Assembly: GCA_947448695.1 (NCBI GenBank)
Contig: CANFOL010000001.1
Span: forward strand, 62,001 to 126,000
DNA length: 64,000 nucleotides
Reading direction: 5' to 3'
Source: Burkholderiaceae bacterium
GTDB taxonomy: Bacteria > Pseudomonadota > Gammaproteobacteria > Burkholderiales > Burkholderiaceae
Position numbers and translations under genes: made by a program. The stretch's first letter is position 1; every line of letters begins with the position of its first letter. Shown here one piece after another: positions 59,179-64,000 of the stretch. Below the pieces are notes generated by a model that searched no databases, had not been told where the DNA came from, and saw only the letters and a program-made list of their open reading frames with translations.

Positions 59179-59204
59179 GATAAAAAATGATTCATATTTT
59201 TATC
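59179..59204. promoter_or_regulatory. dyad in the mdh-gntR divergent intergenic region, candidate GntR operator
   Basis: GATAAAAAATGATTCATATTTTTATC: outer arms GATAAAAA/TTTTTATC and inner ATGA-T-TCAT. Confidence 0.45.
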
Positions 59205-59217
59205 CCACAGTGCATAT

Positions 59218-59976
59218 ATGATATCCATTATGCAAACCAAATATGATAATTCATCAGAAAAACATCTAGATTTACCACTTTATGCACAAATAAAGCTTAA
59301 ATTTTTGATTGCTCTTGAGGCAGGTGTATGGAAAGCGGGGGAGTTGATCCCTAGTGAATTAGATTTGGCAGCCTCCTATGAGGTGAGTCAAGGCACCATT
59401 CGTAAAGCCATTGATGAACTAGTCAGGCAGCATCTACTCATTCGCCGACAAGGTAGTGGTACTTTTGTGGCTACACACCAGGAAGAGCAGAGTAAATATC
59501 GTTTTTTACATTTAGCTAATTCTGCTGGAGAAATGGAAGAGTCACAGAACAAAATTTTGCTCTGTACTCATCAAAAAGCTCCCAAAGTCGTATATGCGCC
59601 ATTCAACATGCATGCAGAAGATATCTTCGTGCATATTCGACGATTAATGAGCTTTAGTGGTAAGCCCGTTGTTTTTGAGGATATTTGGTTACCTTGCCCT
59701 CTTTTTGGGGATTTGACACTTGAGTTATTAGAGTCATGGGCTGGATCTCTGTATGGCCTATTTGAAAGCCACTTTGGAGTACATATGACGCATGCTGAAG
59801 AGCGTATTCGCGCAGTTTTACCAAGTAATTTGGCTGTAGAGTATTTAGAAATTGATCAATTACTCCCTGTGCTGGATATTTTTAGAGTCGCTTACACCTA
59901 TGGAGATAAGCCGGTTGAAGTCCGCCAAGCCCAATATATTAGTACAGAGCATCATTATTTCAACAGAATTAGTTGA
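59218..59976 (+). CDS. GntR-family (HutC/UTRA-type) transcriptional regulator
   Basis: KAGELIPSELDLAASYEVSQGTIRKAIDELVRQHLLIRRQGSGTFVA; precedes sdhCDAB. Confidence 0.9.
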   Translation: MISIMQTKYDNSSEKHLDLPLYAQIKLKFLIALEAGVWKAGELIPSELDLAASYEVSQGTIRKAIDELVRQHLLIRRQGSGTFVATHQEEQSKYRFLHLANSAGEMEESQNKILLCTHQKAPKVVYAPFNMHAEDIFVHIRRLMSFSGKPVVFEDIWLPCPLFGDLTLELLESWAGSLYGLFESHFGVHMTHAEERIRAVLPSNLAVEYLEIDQLLPVLDIFRVAYTYGDKPVEVRQAQYISTEHHYFNRIS

Positions 59977-60148
59977 AAGTTAATTGATGAAATAACTCAA
60001 GTTTTTCACAAAAAAATTCACGAAATCGCAGGATATGACAAAATTACGTTATCCGAATTTATTTGTAAAACAAATTTACTAAATAATTTGAGAAAATAAA
60101 AAGAGTTGTTAAAAGATTTTTACAGCACATACAATTAAAAGGAATAAG

Positions 60149-60574
60149 ATGTCTGAAACTGTTGACACGAGCCCCAAGCCAGCTCGCCGCGAATTCAAAA
60201 ATATTGGATACGGGCAAATTTTAACTTCCTATAAATTACCTTGGTCCGGAAAAGTTTCTATTTTGCACCGCGTGAGTGGTGCATTACTTTTTCTATCCTT
60301 GCCATTTATTCTTTACCTATTTGATAAGAGTTTGACTTCTGAGTTAAGTTTTATTACTTTTTCTGAGGTTGCAGGTAATCCACTGATTAAATTATTTTTA
60401 CTTGCCTTGATTTGGGCTTTTTTACATCACTTTTGTGCGGGGATACGTTTTTTGATGTTAGACCTTCACAAAGGCATTGAAAAGACGCAAATTCAAAAAA
60501 CGGCAGTAACTGTCCTAGTTGTGAGCTTATCTCTTACGGCAGTACTTGGGGCAAAACTCTTTAATTTATTCTGA
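60149..60574 (+). CDS. sdhC: succinate dehydrogenase cytochrome b556 subunit
   Basis: SILHRVSGALLFLSLPFILYLFD; FLHHFCAGIRFLMLDLHKG; operon position. Confidence 0.93.
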   Translation: MSETVDTSPKPARREFKNIGYGQILTSYKLPWSGKVSILHRVSGALLFLSLPFILYLFDKSLTSELSFITFSEVAGNPLIKLFLLALIWAFLHHFCAGIRFLMLDLHKGIEKTQIQKTAVTVLVVSLSLTAVLGAKLFNLF

Positions 60575-60581
60575 GGTCAAC

Positions 60582-60947
60582 ATGTCAAAAAATAATATTG
60601 GTGCAAATCGACTTGTTGTCGGTGCTCATTACGGTTTAACTGAATGGCTATTGCAGCGAGTTACCGCTGTGATCATGATCGTTTTTACGATTCTCTTTTT
60701 GGGTGTTTATTTGGTTTTTGGAAATGCTACTTATGAGGGTTGGGCTAGTTTATTTGCCAATCAGTTCATCAAGATACTGACATTTCTAACATTATTAAGC
60801 CTTTTTTATCATGCCTGGGTTGGGATTCGTGACATTTGGATGGATTACATTGGTTCTGCTGGATTACGTCTAGCATTACAAACTTTTACTGTGTTGTGGC
60901 TAGTCGGTTGTGCTGGCTACACTGCTCAAATTCTTTGGAGGGTATAA
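60582..60947 (+). CDS. sdhD: succinate dehydrogenase membrane anchor subunit (start re-assigned)
   Basis: VVGAHYGLTEWLLQRVTAVIMIVFTILFL; FYHAWVGIRDIWMDY. Confidence 0.92.
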   Translation: MSKNNIGANRLVVGAHYGLTEWLLQRVTAVIMIVFTILFLGVYLVFGNATYEGWASLFANQFIKILTFLTLLSLFYHAWVGIRDIWMDYIGSAGLRLALQTFTVLWLVGCAGYTAQILWRV

Positions 60948-62726
60948 ATGGCAGCTATTAAATCAGCTATTCCACGCAGACGTTTTGACGTGGTAATCGT
61001 TGGGGCAGGTGGAGCGGGGATGCGAGCCTCTTTGCAATTGGCAGAGGCGGGTCTGAATGTAGCAGTTCTTTCAAAAGTGTTCCCAACACGTTCCCATACT
61101 GTCGCTGCTCAAGGTGGAATTGGAGCTTCTTTAGGAAACATGAGTGAAGATAACTGGCATTATCATTTTTATGACACGATTAAAGGAGCAGATTGGTTAG
61201 GTGATCAAGACGCGATTGAATTTATGTGTCGTGAAGCTCCTAAGGTTGTTTACGAATTAGAGCATTTTGGTATGCCATTTGACCGTAATGCGGACGGCAC
61301 GATTTATCAACGTCCATTTGGTGGTCATACCGCTAACTATGGCGAAAAAGCTGTGCAAAGAGCCTGTGCGGCGGCTGATAGAACTGGTCATGCGATGTTA
61401 CATACCTTATATCAAAGAAATGTTCGTGCACGCACGCAGTTTTTTGTGGAATGGATGGCGCTTGATTTAATTCGAGATGCTGATGGCGATGTTCTTGGTG
61501 TTACGGCGATGGAAATGGAAACCGGTGACATTCATATTTTAGAAGCGAAGTGTACGATGTTTGCAACTGGTGGTGCTGGTCGTATTTGGCAAGCGTCCAC
61601 CAATGCATTCATTAATACTGGCGATGGTATGGGGATGACTGCGCGCGCAGGTATTCCGTTAGAAGATATGGAGTTTTGGCAGTTCCATCCTACTGGTGTT
61701 GCAGGAGCAGGTGTTTTATTAACCGAAGGTTGTCGTGGAGAAGGCGGTATTTTGCGTAACAAAGATGGTGAACGTTTTATGGAACGTTATGCACCTACGC
61801 TCAAAGATTTAGCACCACGTGACTTTGTGTCACGCTCTATGGATCAAGAAATCAAAGAGGGTCGTGGATGTGGCCCTAATGGTGATTACGTTGTTTTAGA
61901 CTTAACGCATATTGGCGCTGAGACCATACATAAACGTTTGCCGTCTGTTTATGAAATTGGTATTAACTTTGCAAACGTTGACGTCACGAAAGAGCCAATT
62001 CCTGTTGTACCAACGATTCACTATCAAATGGGTGGTATTCCGACGAATATTTATGGTCAAGTAGTAGCTCCAAAGAATGGCAACCCAAATGAAGTTGTCA
62101 ATGGTTTTTATGCTGTAGGTGAATGTTCCTGTGTATCTGTTCATGGTGCAAATCGACTTGGCACAAACTCATTGCTTGACTTGTTAGTATTCGGTCGTGC
62201 CGCTGGCAATCATATTGTTGCAACATCGTTAAAACAAAAGGAGCATAAGCCTTTACCTGCTGATGCGGCTGATTACTCCTTATCACGAGTTGCGGCTTTA
62301 GATAACTCTACTTCGGGTGATTACACGCAAGATGTGGCGAATGAAATACGTAACGCAATGCAACAACATTGTGGCGTATTTAGAACGCAAAAAATCATGG
62401 ATGAAGGTGTTGCTAAAATGGCGGAGTTGACAGAAAAAGCCAAGCATATTCACTTAAAAGATAAGTCTAAGACCTTCAATACAGCCCGTGTTGAAGCTTT
62501 AGAATTAGCCAACATTGTGGAAGCTGCGAATTCAACAATGTATTCAGCAGCAGCTAGACAAGAAAGTCGTGGGGCGCATGCGCATGATGACTGTCCAGAC
62601 CGAGATGATGAAAACTGGATGAAGCATACTCTTTGGTATAAAGAAAACAATCGTTTAGATTACAAACCAGTCAATCTACAGCCATTAACGGCTGAATCCA
62701 TTCCACCTAAAGTACGTACTTTCTAA
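60948..62726 (+). CDS. sdhA: succinate dehydrogenase flavoprotein subunit
   Basis: VVIVGAGGAGMRASLQLAEAGLNVAVLSKVFPTRSHTVAAQGGIGASLGN; EFWQFHPTGVAGAGVLLTEGCRGEGG. Confidence 0.97.
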   Translation: MAAIKSAIPRRRFDVVIVGAGGAGMRASLQLAEAGLNVAVLSKVFPTRSHTVAAQGGIGASLGNMSEDNWHYHFYDTIKGADWLGDQDAIEFMCREAPKVVYELEHFGMPFDRNADGTIYQRPFGGHTANYGEKAVQRACAAADRTGHAMLHTLYQRNVRARTQFFVEWMALDLIRDADGDVLGVTAMEMETGDIHILEAKCTMFATGGAGRIWQASTNAFINTGDGMGMTARAGIPLEDMEFWQFHPTGVAGAGVLLTEGCRGEGGILRNKDGERFMERYAPTLKDLAPRDFVSRSMDQEIKEGRGCGPNGDYVVLDLTHIGAETIHKRLPSVYEIGINFANVDVTKEPIPVVPTIHYQMGGIPTNIYGQVVAPKNGNPNEVVNGFYAVGECSCVSVHGANRLGTNSLLDLLVFGRAAGNHIVATSLKQKEHKPLPADAADYSLSRVAALDNSTSGDYTQDVANEIRNAMQQHCGVFRTQKIMDEGVAKMAELTEKAKHIHLKDKSKTFNTARVEALELANIVEAANSTMYSAAARQESRGAHAHDDCPDRDDENWMKHTLWYKENNRLDYKPVNLQPLTAESIPPKVRTF

Positions 62727-62736
62727 GAGGTTAATC

Positions 62737-63444
62737 ATGAGTCAAAAGAGAATTTTTGAAGTTTATCGCTACGATCCTGATCAGGATGCAGCACCTCGCA
62801 TGCAGACCTATGAGTTAGAGCTGGATGGAAGTGAAAGAATGTTATTGGATGCTTTATTAAAATTAAAGAAATTGGATGAGACCTTGACATTCCGTCGTTC
62901 TTGTCGCGAAGGTGTTTGTGGGTCTGATGCTATGAACATTAACGGTAAAAATGGTTTGGCTTGTTTAACGAATATGTTGACTTTACCAAACAAAATTACA
63001 TTGCGTCCATTGCCAGGTTTGCCAGTAGTCCGTGATTTAATTGTTGATATGACGAATTTTTTCAAACAATATCACTCGATTCGTCCATATTTAGTCAACG
63101 ATACACCTCCTCCTGAAAAAGAGCGTTTACAGTCTCCCGAAGAGCGTGATGAGCTCAATGGTTTGTATGAATGTATTTTGTGTGCTTCTTGCTCGACAGC
63201 ATGCCCATCTTTCTGGTGGAATCCTGATAAATTTGTAGGCCCTGCAGGCTTACTACAGGCTTATCGCTTTATTGCCGATAGCCGTGATCAAGTAACCAGT
63301 GAGCGTTTAGATAACCTAGAAGATCCTTACAGATTGTTTCGTTGCCATACTATTATGAATTGTGTTGATGTATGTCCGAAGGGTTTAAACCCAACCAAAG
63401 CAATTGGTAAGATTAAAGAGTTGATGGTTCGTCGCGCGGTATGA
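62737..63444 (+). CDS. sdhB: succinate dehydrogenase iron-sulfur subunit
   Basis: RRSCREGVCGSDAMNINGKNGLACLTN; CILCASCSTACPSFWW; CHTIMNCVDVCPKGLNPTKAIGKIK. Confidence 0.97.
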   Translation: MSQKRIFEVYRYDPDQDAAPRMQTYELELDGSERMLLDALLKLKKLDETLTFRRSCREGVCGSDAMNINGKNGLACLTNMLTLPNKITLRPLPGLPVVRDLIVDMTNFFKQYHSIRPYLVNDTPPPEKERLQSPEERDELNGLYECILCASCSTACPSFWWNPDKFVGPAGLLQAYRFIADSRDQVTSERLDNLEDPYRLFRCHTIMNCVDVCPKGLNPTKAIGKIKELMVRRAV

Positions 63445-63698
63445 TTGCTGACGCGCAGACCCTTTCTAGACTTCGCTGGAGTGCTAGAAGGGGTTTGCTA
63501 GAAAATGATTTGATTATTGAGCGATTTTTTAATCGATACATTAATTCATTAACCATGGAAGATGTGTTTGCCATGGATCAGCTTTTAGACCTGAGTGATA
63601 ATGATTTATTAGATTTACTGTTGAAGCGGAAAGAACTTGAAGGGGCTTTAGCGAATCCGGATGTAATTAAAATATTACAGATGATGCGCGAACAGTAG
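63441..63698 (+). CDS. sdhE: FAD assembly factor SdhE
   Basis: LRWSARRGLLENDLIIERFFNRYINSLT, including the RRGLLENDL motif; between sdhB and gltA. Confidence 0.93.
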   Translation: MIADAQTLSRLRWSARRGLLENDLIIERFFNRYINSLTMEDVFAMDQLLDLSDNDLLDLLLKRKELEGALANPDVIKILQMMREQ

Positions 63699-63774
63699 AA
63701 TTTAGTGTTTAAGATGAAAAAATAACGAGCCGTGTTCTATTAATATAATGATTTGAATGGAAGGAAACCCTGTA

Positions 63775-64000
63775 ATGACCCCCTCTGAAATTAAAGCCAC
63801 ACTATCTTTTTCTGACGGCTCACCAGCTATTGAGATGCCAATTTATAAAGGATCTGTCGGTCCTGACGTAATTGATATTCGTAAACTTTATGGACAAACG
63901 GGTAAGTTCACCTATGACCCGGGCTTTATGTCTACGGCGTCATGTAATTCCAAAATTACCTTTATTGACGGTGATAAAGGCGAATTACTCTATCGTGGGT
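63775..64000 (+). CDS. gltA: citrate synthase, N-terminal part (truncated by window edge)
   Basis: Frame reads [75 protein letters not shown]. Confidence 0.95.
   Translation, partial: MTPSEIKATLSFSDGSPAIEMPIYKGSVGPDVIDIRKLYGQTGKFTYDPGFMSTASCNSKITFIDGDKGELLYRG

Noticed and set aside
60061-60075. ATTTGT-AAA-ACAAAT inverted repeat upstream of sdhC
   Set aside because: Short, AT-rich and likely by chance; no second copy found in the mdh-gntR region.
1-64000. CRISPR arrays, rRNA or tRNA genes, complete insertion sequences, prophage, toxin-antitoxin or defence systems
   Set aside because: No regularly spaced repeats, transposase, integrase or defence-type proteins recognised. tRNA detection by eye is unreliable, so a tRNAscan run is still advised.

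Overview
64 kb of a low-GC betaproteobacterial chromosome, probably Burkholderiales and Polynucleobacter-like (inferred from gene order and protein style only). From about 1 to 51 kb it is dominated by aromatic and heteroaromatic catabolism; housekeeping genes are interspersed from about 40 kb and predominate after about 51 kb. Main blocks: (i) a complete-looking aerobic benzoyl-CoA epoxidase (box) pathway: paaH-like, boxA, boxB, boxC on the minus strand, then boxR, then DUF4863, boxD, benzoate-CoA ligase, an alpha/beta hydrolase and a five-gene branched-chain-type ABC uptake system on the plus strand; (ii) an orphan Rieske oxygenase alpha/beta pair; (iii) an ABC transporter plus ACMSD-like amidohydrolase operon with a second substrate-binding-protein paralogue nearby; (iv) a Mo-hydroxylase, flavin reductase, alpha/beta hydrolase, Gfo/Idh, TetR, LLM-monooxygenase and amidase block; (v) an FAH-pcaIJ-pcaF-nitroreductase operon; (vi) core genes rarA, purU, yaaA, mdh, gntR, sdhCDAB, sdhE and gltA (truncated at the right edge). 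The most interesting candidate is block iv. Six 18-bp dyads of the form AATGATyAnnTgATCATT, with constant spacing, lie in the promoter regions around the TetR gene. They suggest one repressor regulon whose enzyme set (Mo-hydroxylase + LLM flavin oxygenase + flavin reductase + amidase + alpha/beta hydrolase) looks like a Rut-like oxidative N-heterocycle ring-opening pathway of unknown substrate. A separate 16-mer repeated three times around boxR is a candidate BoxR operator. All assignments come from reading the sequence by eye; no database search was run.
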